IMG/VR virus record: IMGVR_UViG_3300034190_001469
Span: 1 to 21,335 of that record
DNA from: a virus
Reading direction: 5' to 3' (one strand)
Length of the DNA: 21,335 bases
The position numbers were made by a program, and so were the translations under genes. Of the stretch, positions 11,756-19,570 are shown one piece after another (the stretch's first letter is position 1; each line of letters begins with the position of its first letter). The notes under the pieces were generated by a model, which was not told the DNA's origin, ran no database searches, and saw only the letters and a program-made list of their open reading frames with translations.

Positions 11756-12959
11756 TGATTTATTAGGACTATTTCTATCTCATAACTTCTATGAGAAGAA
11801 CAGACACTTGATCGCAATGGACTTCTTTGAGAATGAAGCCAAGAAGATCTGGCGTAGCATTGAGTTAGGTCATGCAAGATATGGGCGTGACTTGACCCCT
11901 GCTGAAGTAGAAAAGGTATTGTTCAGTGAGTTTAGGACTATGACAAGTAGCCAGAAACAAGCTATGATGATGCTGACTAGAACATTATCTAATGATATTG
12001 GTGAGGATGTTGCAGAAGATGTTCTCAGAGATCAGTTTAAAGTTTACTTTGGTAGACAGTTAGCTGATCTTGGTATCAAGATGATGGACAACAAGGTGAA
12101 TGACCTGACCAAGGTCAATGAATTACTGGGTAAGTACGAACAGAACTTTATGCCCAAGGAAACTATACAGGAGATTAAACATGATGTCGCATCTTTATTG
12201 CACTCTACTAAAGATGTATCCAAGTACAAATGGAACCTCAAAGGACTCAGGGAAATCTGTGCAGGTATCGGACCCTCGACCTTCTCTGCTGTCTTCGCTC
12301 TTGTCGAAACTGGCAAAACTGCGTTCCTAATATCTACATTGTTTGGGCCAGATGGTTTCTTGAACCAAGGTGCAAAGGTAATGATACTAGGTAATGAGGA
12401 GCCTGTCGAGCGTACTGCACTGAGAGCAGTTAGTTCGTTCACTGGCATGACTGACAAACAGATTGCTAATGATACTATTACTGCACACAATCAATGGGAT
12501 GTATATTCTAGTCAGTGTGTGTTCTTGAATACTGACGAGGTGTCCTCAATGGAGGAACTGGATCAGTTACTAGCCAAGCACAAGCCTGATGTATTAGGTA
12601 TTGACCAGCTAGACAAGATGCAAGTTGGAGGCAATCATGCTAGGGATGACATACGTTTGGGTGAGATCTATCGTACTGCTAGGACATTATCTAAGAAGCA
12701 TCAGTGTGCAATCATTGGTGTGTCTCAGGCTAATGCTGAAGCAGATGGTAGAACTGTGCTACGCTTCACTCAGATGGCAGGAGCAAGAGTAGGTAAAGCT
12801 GCTGAAGCAGATCTTATTATTGGTATAGGCAAAGAGACTGAGGAAGGTGGTTCAGACAATGGACTCAGACATATCTATGTCAGTAAGAATAAGCTAGGTG
12901 GTAAGCATGGTACTTGTACTACTGTAATCAAGCCAGAGGTATCCAGATATGTCGATTAG
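11748..12959 (+). CDS. Replicative DNA helicase, DnaB/T7 gp4-type (403 aa)
   Basis: Hexameric helicase that unwinds the fork and works with the separate primase. The start at 11748 is chosen because the product begins MSNDLLGLFLSHNFY; the longer reading from 11691 lies within the methyltransferase gene. The first ~150 residues are helical (N-terminal collar). The RecA-like domain has a Walker A of the form A-x4-GKT (V186-E-T-G-K-T191) with alanine in place of the first glycine, Walker B LGIDQLD (D286), a VSQANAEADGRTV loop and an SKNKLGGKHGT C-terminal segment. The overlap with the upstream gene is 8 bp. Assignment is strong. Confidence 0.87.
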   Translation: MSNDLLGLFLSHNFYEKNRHLIAMDFFENEAKKIWRSIELGHARYGRDLTPAEVEKVLFSEFRTMTSSQKQAMMMLTRTLSNDIGEDVAEDVLRDQFKVYFGRQLADLGIKMMDNKVNDLTKVNELLGKYEQNFMPKETIQEIKHDVASLLHSTKDVSKYKWNLKGLREICAGIGPSTFSAVFALVETGKTAFLISTLFGPDGFLNQGAKVMILGNEEPVERTALRAVSSFTGMTDKQIANDTITAHNQWDVYSSQCVFLNTDEVSSMEELDQLLAKHKPDVLGIDQLDKMQVGGNHARDDIRLGEIYRTARTLSKKHQCAIIGVSQANAEADGRTVLRFTQMAGARVGKAAEADLIIGIGKETEEGGSDNGLRHIYVSKNKLGGKHGTCTTVIKPEVSRYVD

Positions 12960-13116
12960 TACTGGATATCCTCATGCTACTTTCAATGATGTGAAGAGTT
13001 GTCTTCACCCCGATCCTGACATTACCTGTCTTGATTGTGATTGTTGGAAGTTAAACCCTTTTCAAGAAAATATGGAGGAATCTAAAAAAGAACTTGACAA
13101 ACTGATTATTATGTGA
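12949..13116 (+). CDS. Small cysteine-rich protein (55 aa)
   Basis: Not recognised. It starts inside the last codons of the helicase gene (11-bp overlap). Four clustered cysteines (CLHPDPDITCLDCDCW, about residues 19-34) suggest a compact zinc-binding knuckle, followed by an acidic/lysine helix (EESKKELDKLII). Probably a small DNA- or protein-binding accessory factor; inferred only from the cysteines and position. Confidence 0.5.
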   Translation: MSISTGYPHATFNDVKSCLHPDPDITCLDCDCWKLNPFQENMEESKKELDKLIIM

Positions 13117-13123
13117 TATTGAA

Positions 13124-13145
13124 GTATTCCCCTTCGGGGGGATAC
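13124..13145 (+). promoter_or_regulatory. UUCG tetraloop hairpin before the lysin gene
   Basis: GTATTCCCC (13124-13132) and GGGGGATAC (13137-13145) form a nine-pair stem closed by a C(UUCG)G tetraloop, one of the most stable RNA loops; one pair is a T-G wobble. There is no T-run, so it is less likely a terminator than an RNA processing or stability element that separates the replication mRNA from the lysin gene. The ribosome site AGGAGG follows 7 bases later. Confidence 0.65.
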
Positions 13146-13164
13146 ATTACCTAGGAGGTATAAT

Positions 13165-13572
13165 ATGCTTGAAGGATTAGCTTGTTTAGCACTTAATATA
13201 TATCATGAAGCTAGAGATCAACCGATAGAAGGTCAGGTAGCTGTAGCTCAAGTAGTAATGGAAAGAGTAAAGAGTAATAAATACCCTAACAGTATCTGTG
13301 AAGTAGTAATGCAAGGCCCAACATACTCATGGTCTATTAATTATCCTATTAAACACAGATGTCAATTCAGTTGGTACTGTGACGGATTGAGTGACAGACC
13401 TAAAGATATGACTGCATATTTAAATTCAATAGATGTTGCAGAAAAGACTTTACATGGACTGAAAGATGTGGTAAAAGGATCTATATACTACCATAGCGTA
13501 AAAGTAAAACCTTGGTGGGCAAAGTACAAGATAAGAGTGAGACAAATTGGGGATCATATATTTTATAAGTGA
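13165..13572 (+). CDS. SleB-like cell wall hydrolase, probable endolysin (135 aa)
   Basis: Matches the Hydrolase_2 (SleB) family of peptidoglycan hydrolases, which cleave glycan strands: CLALNIYHEARDQPIEGQVAVAQVV at the N-terminus with the catalytic glutamate E15 in the HEAR motif, then YPNSICEVVMQ, CQFSWYCDG, and a C-terminal GDHIFYK. It is just the catalytic domain, with no signal peptide or wall-binding repeat, so it would need a holin for export if it acts at lysis. The strong AGGAGG site (six bases before the ATG) suggests high translation. It lies inside the replication region, unusual for a lysis gene but known in some marine phages; a tiny membrane peptide follows. Confidence 0.82.
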   Translation: MLEGLACLALNIYHEARDQPIEGQVAVAQVVMERVKSNKYPNSICEVVMQGPTYSWSINYPIKHRCQFSWYCDGLSDRPKDMTAYLNSIDVAEKTLHGLKDVVKGSIYYHSVKVKPWWAKYKIRVRQIGDHIFYK

Positions 13573-13581
13573 GGATATTAA

Positions 13582-13659
13582 ATGGATTTACTTAATCACG
13601 CATACATAATAGGAATATGTTTTATAACAGTTTTAATAATGCTATTTGCAGGAGAATAA
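13582..13659 (+). CDS. Membrane peptide after lysin gene (25 aa)
   Basis: MDLLNHAYIIGICFITVL and a short hydrophobic end make one transmembrane helix. A GAGGA site precedes it, it starts nine bases after the lysin stop and ends one base before the polymerase start. Its place directly after the lysin suggests a holin-like or lysis accessory role, but at 25 residues it is far shorter than known holins, so it may be only a coupling peptide for the polymerase. Confidence 0.4.
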   Translation: MDLLNHAYIIGICFITVLIMLFAGE

Positions 13660-13660
13660 T

Positions 13661-15766
13661 ATGCCATATGGTAACAATATAGATTATGCGTTAGTTATAG
13701 ACCTTGAAGTTGATTTGGGTGGTGATCGTAAAGATCCCTCCCCCTATAATAAAGACAATACACTAGCAGCTATAGGTTATACATTCAGATCTTTAGATGG
13801 TTCACCTATATGGAACAGTGATGGTGCTGTAAAGATATTGAAAATACCTAAAGATAATTATTATCTAAAAGATTTTATAAAAGCTATAGATGAAGCCACA
13901 TATATTGTAATGCATAATGCTAAGTTTGATGTAGCTTGGTTGCGTGAGGTAGGTGTGGACTGTAGATCTAAGATTATTGATACTATGATTAATCAGTATA
14001 TACTTAACAAGGGAATACGAGGTAAGCTAGGTTTGAAAGCACTAGCAGAGGAGTATGACCTTACTCGTAAACAAGCCTCTCTTGCTGACGCATTCAAAGA
14101 AGGTTTGAATTACAGTGATATGTCTGCTGAAGATCAGCTAAAGTATTTATATCATGATGTTATGGCTACTGCTGAGTTATTTGAAAAGCAAGAGAAAAAG
14201 TTTAGACGCAAAGAAAATAAGTCTTTGATACCGATACGAGATCTTATGTGTGAGTTCTGTGATGTTCTCACTGATATAGAACGAGCAGGTATGGCTATAG
14301 ATACTGCTGAGATGCATAAGGTTGACCATGATTACCAAGTAGAACAAGCAGAGTTAACTGAGTATCTTAATAGTACAGTTAAAAAGCTAGTAGGTGATAC
14401 ACCAATCAATCTTAGTTCACCAGAGCAGTTGTCTCAGGTCATTTATTCATACAAGTTAAAGGACAAAAAGACTTGGCGTGATGTCATGAACATTGGGGTA
14501 GATGCCAGAGGTAAACCAAAGCGTAGACCTAAGATGATGGAGTCAGGTTTTGTTAGATGTATCGATGAATGTTTTGTTCCCACGTTCAAGACCCAAGCTA
14601 AACGCTGTTTGTTTTGTAATGGAAAGGGAACTATACAGAAGTATAAGAAGGATGGTACACCATACAAGAATACAACTAAGTGTGTGCATTGTGAAGGTAC
14701 TGGCTTTATCTACAAAGAGTTAGGAGATATAGCAGGACTAAAGGTTAATCCTACACTTGCTCTAGCATCGGCAGGAGGATTTAAGACAGACAAACATACA
14801 CTAGTAGAACTAGAGAGAGGACAGAACAATCAAGAAGTCAAGAAGTTTTTGAACTCTTTAATAAGATTATCTGCTATTGATACATACAGAAGTTCTTTTA
14901 TAGAAGGAATATTCAAGAACATGGTTAATAGTACAGATAATATACTTCATGCCAACTTTAATCAGTGTACTACTGCTACAGGTAGATTGAGTAGTAGTAA
15001 CCCTAATTTACAGAATATGCCCAAAGGAAAGTTGTTTCCTGTTAGAAAAGCATTTGTGAGTAGGTTTGAGGATGGACAGTTGCTTGAAGTAGATTATTCT
15101 CAGCTAGAGTTTAGGATAGCAGGTATCCTAGCCAAGGATGAGAAAATTAAACAGGAAGTAGAGGAGGGGTTCGATGTCCATTCTTACACGGCAAAAGTAC
15201 TCACTGAAAACGGTGAACCAACAGATAGAGGAGCTGCCAAGGCATCTACGTTCAGACCTCTTTACGGAGGAACGCAGGGTACATTCGCACAAAGAGTATA
15301 CTTCCAAGAGTTCTTTGGAAAATACTCAGGAGTATTCAACTGGCATGAAAGACTACAAGATGAAGCTATACAAAATGAAACTATTACTACTGCTACAGGT
15401 AGGCAGTTTAAGTTCCCTAATGTATATCGTACTAAGCAAGGGAAAGCATCTGTTAAGACACAGATAGTCAACTACCCTGTTCAATCTGTAGCTACTGCTG
15501 ATATAGTTCCTCTTGGCGTAATTATGTTACACAAACAGCTAAGAGAACGTAATTTAAAAAGCCTAGTTATCAACACAGTACATGATTCTGTTGTAGTAGA
15601 TTGTCATCCTGATGAGATTGAAGAGGTCAAACAGGTTGCCAGTATATGTTTAGTCAAAGCACAAGATGAAGCTGAGAAGCGATTTGGTCTAGATAAATTT
15701 ATTCCTCTGGAAGTTGAAATGTCTATTGGAAATAATTGGATGGAACAGGAGAGCCTTAATGTTTGA
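13661..15766 (+). CDS. polA: DNA polymerase I-type (family A) with 3'-5' exonuclease and zinc-finger-like insertion (701 aa)
   Basis: Phage replicative polymerase. Start chosen at 13661 after GGAGA. Exonuclease motifs: D14-x-E16, HNAKFD (D90) and YLYHDV (D166). Polymerase motifs: A, EVDYSQLEFR (D478); B, R-G-A-A-K followed by F531 and YG; C, VHDS (D642) where HDE is more usual. The motif B position equal to E. coli F762 is phenylalanine. An extra region between the NLSSPEQL element and motif A holds two CxxCxGxG units (C316/C319 and C341/C344), DnaJ-like, probably binding one zinc. That region lies in the thumb. Its 3' end overlaps the endonuclease VII start by 8 bp. Confidence 0.93.
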   Translation: MPYGNNIDYALVIDLEVDLGGDRKDPSPYNKDNTLAAIGYTFRSLDGSPIWNSDGAVKILKIPKDNYYLKDFIKAIDEATYIVMHNAKFDVAWLREVGVDCRSKIIDTMINQYILNKGIRGKLGLKALAEEYDLTRKQASLADAFKEGLNYSDMSAEDQLKYLYHDVMATAELFEKQEKKFRRKENKSLIPIRDLMCEFCDVLTDIERAGMAIDTAEMHKVDHDYQVEQAELTEYLNSTVKKLVGDTPINLSSPEQLSQVIYSYKLKDKKTWRDVMNIGVDARGKPKRRPKMMESGFVRCIDECFVPTFKTQAKRCLFCNGKGTIQKYKKDGTPYKNTTKCVHCEGTGFIYKELGDIAGLKVNPTLALASAGGFKTDKHTLVELERGQNNQEVKKFLNSLIRLSAIDTYRSSFIEGIFKNMVNSTDNILHANFNQCTTATGRLSSSNPNLQNMPKGKLFPVRKAFVSRFEDGQLLEVDYSQLEFRIAGILAKDEKIKQEVEEGFDVHSYTAKVLTENGEPTDRGAAKASTFRPLYGGTQGTFAQRVYFQEFFGKYSGVFNWHERLQDEAIQNETITTATGRQFKFPNVYRTKQGKASVKTQIVNYPVQSVATADIVPLGVIMLHKQLRERNLKSLVINTVHDSVVVDCHPDEIEEVKQVASICLVKAQDEAEKRFGLDKFIPLEVEMSIGNNWMEQESLNV

Positions 15767-16151
15767 ACAACTCAATTTATTTAAAATTGAGGTAAAAAAA
15801 GAAAAGGATAATATAGTATGCAGACATTGTAAAAAAGAAAAACCCATAATGATGTTTCGATTATATAGAAGGGCAACAGGGGATCACAGACAAAGCAGAA
15901 GTACCTCATGTAAAGAATGTCAAAAATCTCATGGTAAGATAGTAGATAAAATTAGAAAAACTGCACCTCCTCAGACAACATACTGCGTTATATGTAATAA
16001 ACAAGATATAAAAACTGTCTTAGATCATTGTTATGAAACAGAAACTTTTAGAGGCTGGTTATGTCATCATTGTAATTTAGCAATCGGACTACTTGGTGAT
16101 GATGTAGAAGGTTTAACAAAAGCGTTAAAATATATAAAAAAAGAATTGTAA
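15759..16151 (+). CDS. Recombination endonuclease VII homologue (130 aa)
   Basis: T4 endonuclease VII resolves Holliday junctions and branches before packaging. The C-terminal domain is typical: CVIC (C76, C79), VLDHCYET with D89-H90, RGWLCHHCN (C102, C105, N106), then GLLGDD and a closing helix; four cysteines bind zinc and D/H/N form the HNH-like site. The N-terminal half adds CRHC (C21, C24) and CKEC (C51, C54), a probable second zinc knuckle. An in-frame ATG at 15714 is rejected because it lies in the polymerase gene. Strong lysine/arginine content fits DNA binding. A promoter follows, so it ends this transcription unit. Confidence 0.8.
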   Translation: MFEQLNLFKIEVKKEKDNIVCRHCKKEKPIMMFRLYRRATGDHRQSRSTSCKECQKSHGKIVDKIRKTAPPQTTYCVICNKQDIKTVLDHCYETETFRGWLCHHCNLAIGLLGDDVEGLTKALKYIKKEL

Positions 16152-16167
16152 AAATATTAAAATGTTC

Positions 16168-16196
16168 TTGACAATTACGAAAGTATGTGTTATACA
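16168..16196 (+). promoter_or_regulatory. Rightward sigma-70 promoter
   Basis: TTGACA (16168-16173), 17-bp spacer, TATACA (16191-16196), in the 72-bp gap before the ssDNA-binding-like gene; the start is expected near 16203, with AAAGGAG just before the ATG at 16224. The promoter can drive the downstream nuclease and nucleotide genes separately from the polymerase. Confidence 0.75.
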
Positions 16197-16223
16197 ATCA
16201 GTCTACTTTGAAAGGAGAATAGT

Positions 16224-17039
16224 ATGTCATTAGTTGAATTAGACTTTACGGAATCAACAGATTTGTTTGTTGTTCCAGAAGATACGGGGCCATTGATTCC
16301 AAGAGCATCTATAAACAGGGATGCATTCTTTGGAGATGATATGGCTAGTGTACCTGTTCCATCAATTAAGTTGGAGCATCCTGATCACAGTACAGTGTTC
16401 GGTAAGAACGTATCGGTACGAGTGTTTGCTACTACTATGCAGACTTCTGTATTCGATAGTGATGAGGAAGAGTATACTAATATGTCTCAGCACTTTGTCA
16501 GGTTTGGTGACAAGGCGTTGGATTGGCAAGGTGGTAACAAGTGTGGTTGGATACCTTCCAAGCAACGTGAGAAGCTAAAGGCAGAAGATCCAGTTGCCTA
16601 TGCAAGAGCCAGTAAGGTTAAATTGTATAGACATTTGTTTGGTATGATGACTATGACTGATGCAGTCAAGGCAGGTTCTGACCCAGTTGAGTTTGATCCT
16701 ATACCATTTCGTATGCGTCTTGGCCCATCTAACTTCTATGAGATTGGTAAGGTTGTAGGAGAACTTGCTAAACAGAATAGGCAACACTTCAACTACAATC
16801 TAGAACTCTCTTATGGTGTTGAGAAGCGAGGATCTAATCAGTGGTTTGTTTTAAAGTACAAGCCTTTGTTAGATGATAAAATTGATATCAGTCAAGATGA
16901 CAAGGATAATCTAGCAGTATTCCAAGAAGTCATCAAAAAGGAAAATGAATCTGTTATTGAACGAATGAGAGAAAACATGAGTAGTTCTAATCTTGGTTCT
17001 GAATTTATAGACATAATTCCTGCTCAAGAAAATGACTGA
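16224..17039 (+). CDS. Probable single-stranded DNA-binding/replication accessory protein (271 aa)
   Basis: Fits a phage ssDNA-binding protein by size, place and shape: a mixed strand-rich body (FGKNVSVRVFATTMQTSVFD, then YKPLLDDKID) and a charged acidic C-terminus (EFIDIIPAQEND), as expected of SSBs that recruit partners. No family motif is diagnostic to my eye. It lies between the polymerase/endonuclease block and two nucleases, has its own strong promoter and ribosome site, and its stop overlaps the nuclease start by 8 bp. If not an SSB, it is a conserved replication-module protein. Confidence 0.5.
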   Translation: MSLVELDFTESTDLFVVPEDTGPLIPRASINRDAFFGDDMASVPVPSIKLEHPDHSTVFGKNVSVRVFATTMQTSVFDSDEEEYTNMSQHFVRFGDKALDWQGGNKCGWIPSKQREKLKAEDPVAYARASKVKLYRHLFGMMTMTDAVKAGSDPVEFDPIPFRMRLGPSNFYEIGKVVGELAKQNRQHFNYNLELSYGVEKRGSNQWFVLKYKPLLDDKIDISQDDKDNLAVFQEVIKKENESVIERMRENMSSSNLGSEFIDIIPAQEND

Positions 17040-17901
17040 TCTTCAATCTAAACTAGACCTGTTTCTTGCAGGAACTCCAGAGATTCCTCGTAGTATCATC
17101 TATGAAGCTAGTCAGATGTTCAATGAGAAGTTATCTAGGTTTAACTACAAGAAGCTAGGTAGTAGTAATGGTTTACCGTCTATGTCTCAGATTGGTAAAC
17201 CTATGTGTCAGCTACAGGCATCTAAACTTGGTTGGAAAGAAGCACCAAAGCCAGATCACTTTAAGATCATGATGGCTTACGGTGACATGACTGAAGTTCT
17301 AGCTGTTGCTTTATTGTTATCAGCAGGTATAAAGATTACTGATATGAACAAGAAGGTCAAACTTCCAACTAAGGTAGGTGATATGTATGGTGAATTGGAT
17401 TTAGTTATACAATTAGAGGATAAGAGTGTATGGGATATTAAGAGTGCAAGTTCATGGTCTTATGACAAACGATTTGCTTCCTACGAACAACTAAAAAGAC
17501 AGGATGACTTCGGTTATTGCTGTCAGTTGTTTGGTTATGCTAAAGCAGAGGGTGTAAAAGCAGGAGGTTGGATCGTAGTCAATAAAGGTACAGGTCAGAT
17601 GAAGGTTATCGAGGCTGATCCTGAAGATCAAGACCACTACATTGATTTAATTGAACAGAAAGCACTACAGATCTCTAAAACTACTGAAGAGGCTCATTTT
17701 GAGAGGCTTTATGACGATACTTTGGAAACTTATTACAAGAAATCTACTGGTAATCGTAAATTACAAATGCCATGCACGTTTTGTGACTATAAGTTTTCAT
17801 GTTGGAAGGGTTTAAAGTACGTTAAAAACCCTGTATCTAAAGCAGGTAACTATGAGTACTATACGCAAATGGCTAATAGATATGAAACCAGCGTCAGCTA
17901 A
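17032..17901 (+). CDS. Cas4/RecB-type PD-(D/E)XK exonuclease (289 aa)
   Basis: The nuclease core is clear: GELDLVIQ (D123), VWDIKSAS (D135 and K137) and the Q-x3-Y motif (Q165, Y169). C59 near the N-terminus together with C248, C251 and C257 near the C-terminus match the arrangement of an iron-sulphur cluster in Cas4 and AddB-type nucleases. Phage enzymes of this type resect DNA ends for recombination or degrade host DNA. It is coupled to the SSB-like gene (8-bp overlap) and its last 20 bases overlap the next nuclease gene. No CRISPR array is nearby, so a phage recombination role is preferred. Confidence 0.82.
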   Translation: MTDLQSKLDLFLAGTPEIPRSIIYEASQMFNEKLSRFNYKKLGSSNGLPSMSQIGKPMCQLQASKLGWKEAPKPDHFKIMMAYGDMTEVLAVALLLSAGIKITDMNKKVKLPTKVGDMYGELDLVIQLEDKSVWDIKSASSWSYDKRFASYEQLKRQDDFGYCCQLFGYAKAEGVKAGGWIVVNKGTGQMKVIEADPEDQDHYIDLIEQKALQISKTTEEAHFERLYDDTLETYYKKSTGNRKLQMPCTFCDYKFSCWKGLKYVKNPVSKAGNYEYYTQMANRYETSVS

Positions 17902-18232
17902 AAACAAAGGAAGGTTATTACAACAGTGGGTAAGGGATATACTATTATCTAAATTAAAGGGTGTAGAAGATGATGATATCAAATCTACTCCAATGGGTGT
18001 AAATGGCCCTGATATTAGTTTATCCCCTCTCGCCAGAAAGAAATGGCCTTGGGCTGTCGAGTGTAAATCTAGAGCAAAGTTTGCTGTATATGATATTATG
18101 TCTCAAGCTGAAAGTCATGTTACAAAGAATACTAAACCGTTAGTGATCATCAAAGCTAATCGCAAAGAACCACTAGCACTTGTTTACGCTAAAGACTTTT
18201 TGGAGATGTCATGTCAGATAAGCAAAAAATAA
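17882..18232 (+). CDS. Second PD-(D/E)XK nuclease, possible Holliday junction resolvase-like (116 aa)
   Basis: The start at 17882 is chosen because the product begins MKPASAKNKGRLLQQWVRD, the usual start of this phage family; the longer reading from 17852 overlaps the upstream gene further. Nuclease residues are D44 (in NGPDISLSPLARK), E60 and K62 (AVECKSR). Small archaeal-type Holliday junction resolvases and T7 endonuclease I have the same D-E-x-K layout, so it may cut branched DNA or act as a single-strand nicking enzyme. The neighbouring endonuclease VII homologue would then be a second branch-cutting enzyme. Confidence 0.62.
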   Translation: MKPASAKNKGRLLQQWVRDILLSKLKGVEDDDIKSTPMGVNGPDISLSPLARKKWPWAVECKSRAKFAVYDIMSQAESHVTKNTKPLVIIKANRKEPLALVYAKDFLEMSCQISKK

Positions 18233-18501
18233 ATCATATTGCTAATATACCTGATTGTAGTCTTATGATACTAGTTACTCATGATGGTGTAGAGATACAG
18301 ATAACTTGTGGTGATTTTGCATCACCAAACGTTAAAGACAGTTCAGAGCATGAAATGATAAAAGATATTGGTTCTGCTATAATGGAAATGGTTCAAGATA
18401 TAATAGGTCATGCAGTAGAGGAAGCTGTAGAACCTAGTGAAATAGAAGTAAAAGGTAATGTTATTTATTTAAATACTAAACTACCACCAACAAAACACTA
18501 G
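18211..18501 (+). CDS. Hypothetical protein (96 aa)
   Basis: Not recognised. An acidic protein with a strand-rich N-terminus (CSLMILVTHDGVEIQITCGD) and a helical middle (MIKDIGSAIMEMVQDIIGHAVEEAVE). A TGGAGATGTC segment precedes its ATG, which lies within the upstream gene (22-bp overlap). It belongs to the nuclease/nucleotide operon, but no function can be inferred. Confidence 0.6.
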   Translation: MSDKQKINHIANIPDCSLMILVTHDGVEIQITCGDFASPNVKDSSEHEMIKDIGSAIMEMVQDIIGHAVEEAVEPSEIEVKGNVIYLNTKLPPTKH

Positions 18502-18509
18502 GAGATAAC

Positions 18510-18803
18510 ATGGAAGATATGGTTAATCATCCTCCACACTATAATCAACATGGTGTAGAGTGTATTGATGCGATTAAAGCAACTACAGGAGATAACTTTA
18601 AAGATTATTTAAAAGGAAACATAATGAAATACCTTTGGCGTTTTAATTATAAAGGTAAACCTGAAGAAGACTTACAAAAAGCTAAGTGGTATTTAGATAA
18701 ATTAATATCAGAAGTTGCTTTAAGTCGTTATAAAAATACCTCAGATGTGCAAGATCTTTTAGATCAAGCCAGAGGAAGAAAACCAAGAAGAAAGGAAGGT
18801 TAA
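18510..18803 (+). CDS. DUF3310 protein (97 aa)
   Basis: The N-terminal two thirds match the phage DUF3310 family: VNHPPHYNQHGVECIDAI, then GNIMKYLWRF, then KGKPEEDLQKAKWYLDKLI. The family, common in many phages near nucleotide metabolism genes, has been proposed to be nucleotide-related but lacks an established activity. The extra basic C-terminus (RGRKPRRKEG) is variable. AGGAGA lies six bases before the ATG, and the next gene begins one base after its stop. Confidence 0.85.
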   Translation: MEDMVNHPPHYNQHGVECIDAIKATTGDNFKDYLKGNIMKYLWRFNYKGKPEEDLQKAKWYLDKLISEVALSRYKNTSDVQDLLDQARGRKPRRKEG

Positions 18804-18804
18804 C

Positions 18805-19347
18805 ATGGTGTCACTTACAGAAGACTTAAATGGTTATATACATAATGAGAGTGTAGCAGATAAACTTACTACGGGAGGAATGATACCTTTGGAATTACAA
18901 GCAGATTATCTAGGTTGTCTAGAAGAATTTCAAGATGAGGTAACAAAACGCTTGACAAATGCAGCAGTACATGATAGAGTATTGTTACAGAGTAGAGGTA
19001 ATTTAATTACTGAGGTAAGTAAAAATAACTTTGATCGAATGGATTTATGTCAAGAATTAATTCAAGAGGAATTAGAAGAACTTCAAGATGAATTAGATGC
19101 ACCTGAAATAAATCCAGAAAAAGTACTTAAAGAATTATGTGATGTTCTCTATGTTGTGTTTGGATTTGCTTCACGATATAAAGAGTTAAAGTTTTTACCA
19201 GAGGCATTTATACGAGTGCATCATAATAATATGACCAAAGTAACAAAAGGTCATTTTAGAGGAGATGGTAAGTTGGTTAAACCTGCTGACCACAAACAAC
19301 CCGACTTGTCGGATTTAATTGAGAAAGGAGTAAACTATGGAAGCTAG
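18805..19347 (+). CDS. MazG-like nucleotide pyrophosphohydrolase (180 aa)
   Basis: The middle of the protein carries the metal-binding pattern of MazG/HisE-type enzymes, which hydrolyse NTPs or alarmones to monophosphates: QELIQEELEELQDEL (E88-E92 region) and KELCDVLYVVFGFA (E110, D113), followed by a VHHNNMTKV loop that usually binds base or phosphate. The N-terminal ~75 residues are unlike MazG and not recognised. Such enzymes are frequent in marine phages and are thought to adjust the nucleotide pool. ATG follows AAGGAAGGT. The next gene starts inside its end (11-bp overlap). Confidence 0.7.
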   Translation: MVSLTEDLNGYIHNESVADKLTTGGMIPLELQADYLGCLEEFQDEVTKRLTNAAVHDRVLLQSRGNLITEVSKNNFDRMDLCQELIQEELEELQDELDAPEINPEKVLKELCDVLYVVFGFASRYKELKFLPEAFIRVHHNNMTKVTKGHFRGDGKLVKPADHKQPDLSDLIEKGVNYGS

Positions 19348-19570
19348 TCTAATTAAAGACCTTGAAGAGGATATCAAGGCAAAACAACAAGAATTAAATC
19401 AGTTAAAGTATAAGGATGTATACGATGCCCAAGATGAATATGAATCTGCTCAAGTAGTTTATAAAGATGCAGAAAAGAATATGATTGAGGCAGCTAAAAA
19501 ACTATCTCAAGCTAGAATAGATAGTGGTTTTAGTAGAGCTACTGTCTTGCATCGTTCCTTTAGGTTATAA
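19337..19570 (+). CDS. Small coiled-coil protein (77 aa)
   Basis: Not recognised. Residues 5-60 are charged heptads (LEEDIKAKQQELNQLKYKD, then YKDAEKNMIEAAKKLSQA), predicting a coiled coil; the tail is basic and short. It is coupled at both ends: start inside the MazG-like gene and stop sharing one base with the following ATG. Possibly an accessory to a neighbouring enzyme. Confidence 0.6.
   Translation: MEASLIKDLEEDIKAKQQELNQLKYKDVYDAQDEYESAQVVYKDAEKNMIEAAKKLSQARIDSGFSRATVLHRSFRL

Noticed and set aside
17032-17901. Cas4-like gene as evidence of a CRISPR-Cas system
   Set aside because: No repeat-spacer array and no other cas gene in the window; phage recombination nucleases of the same type are common.
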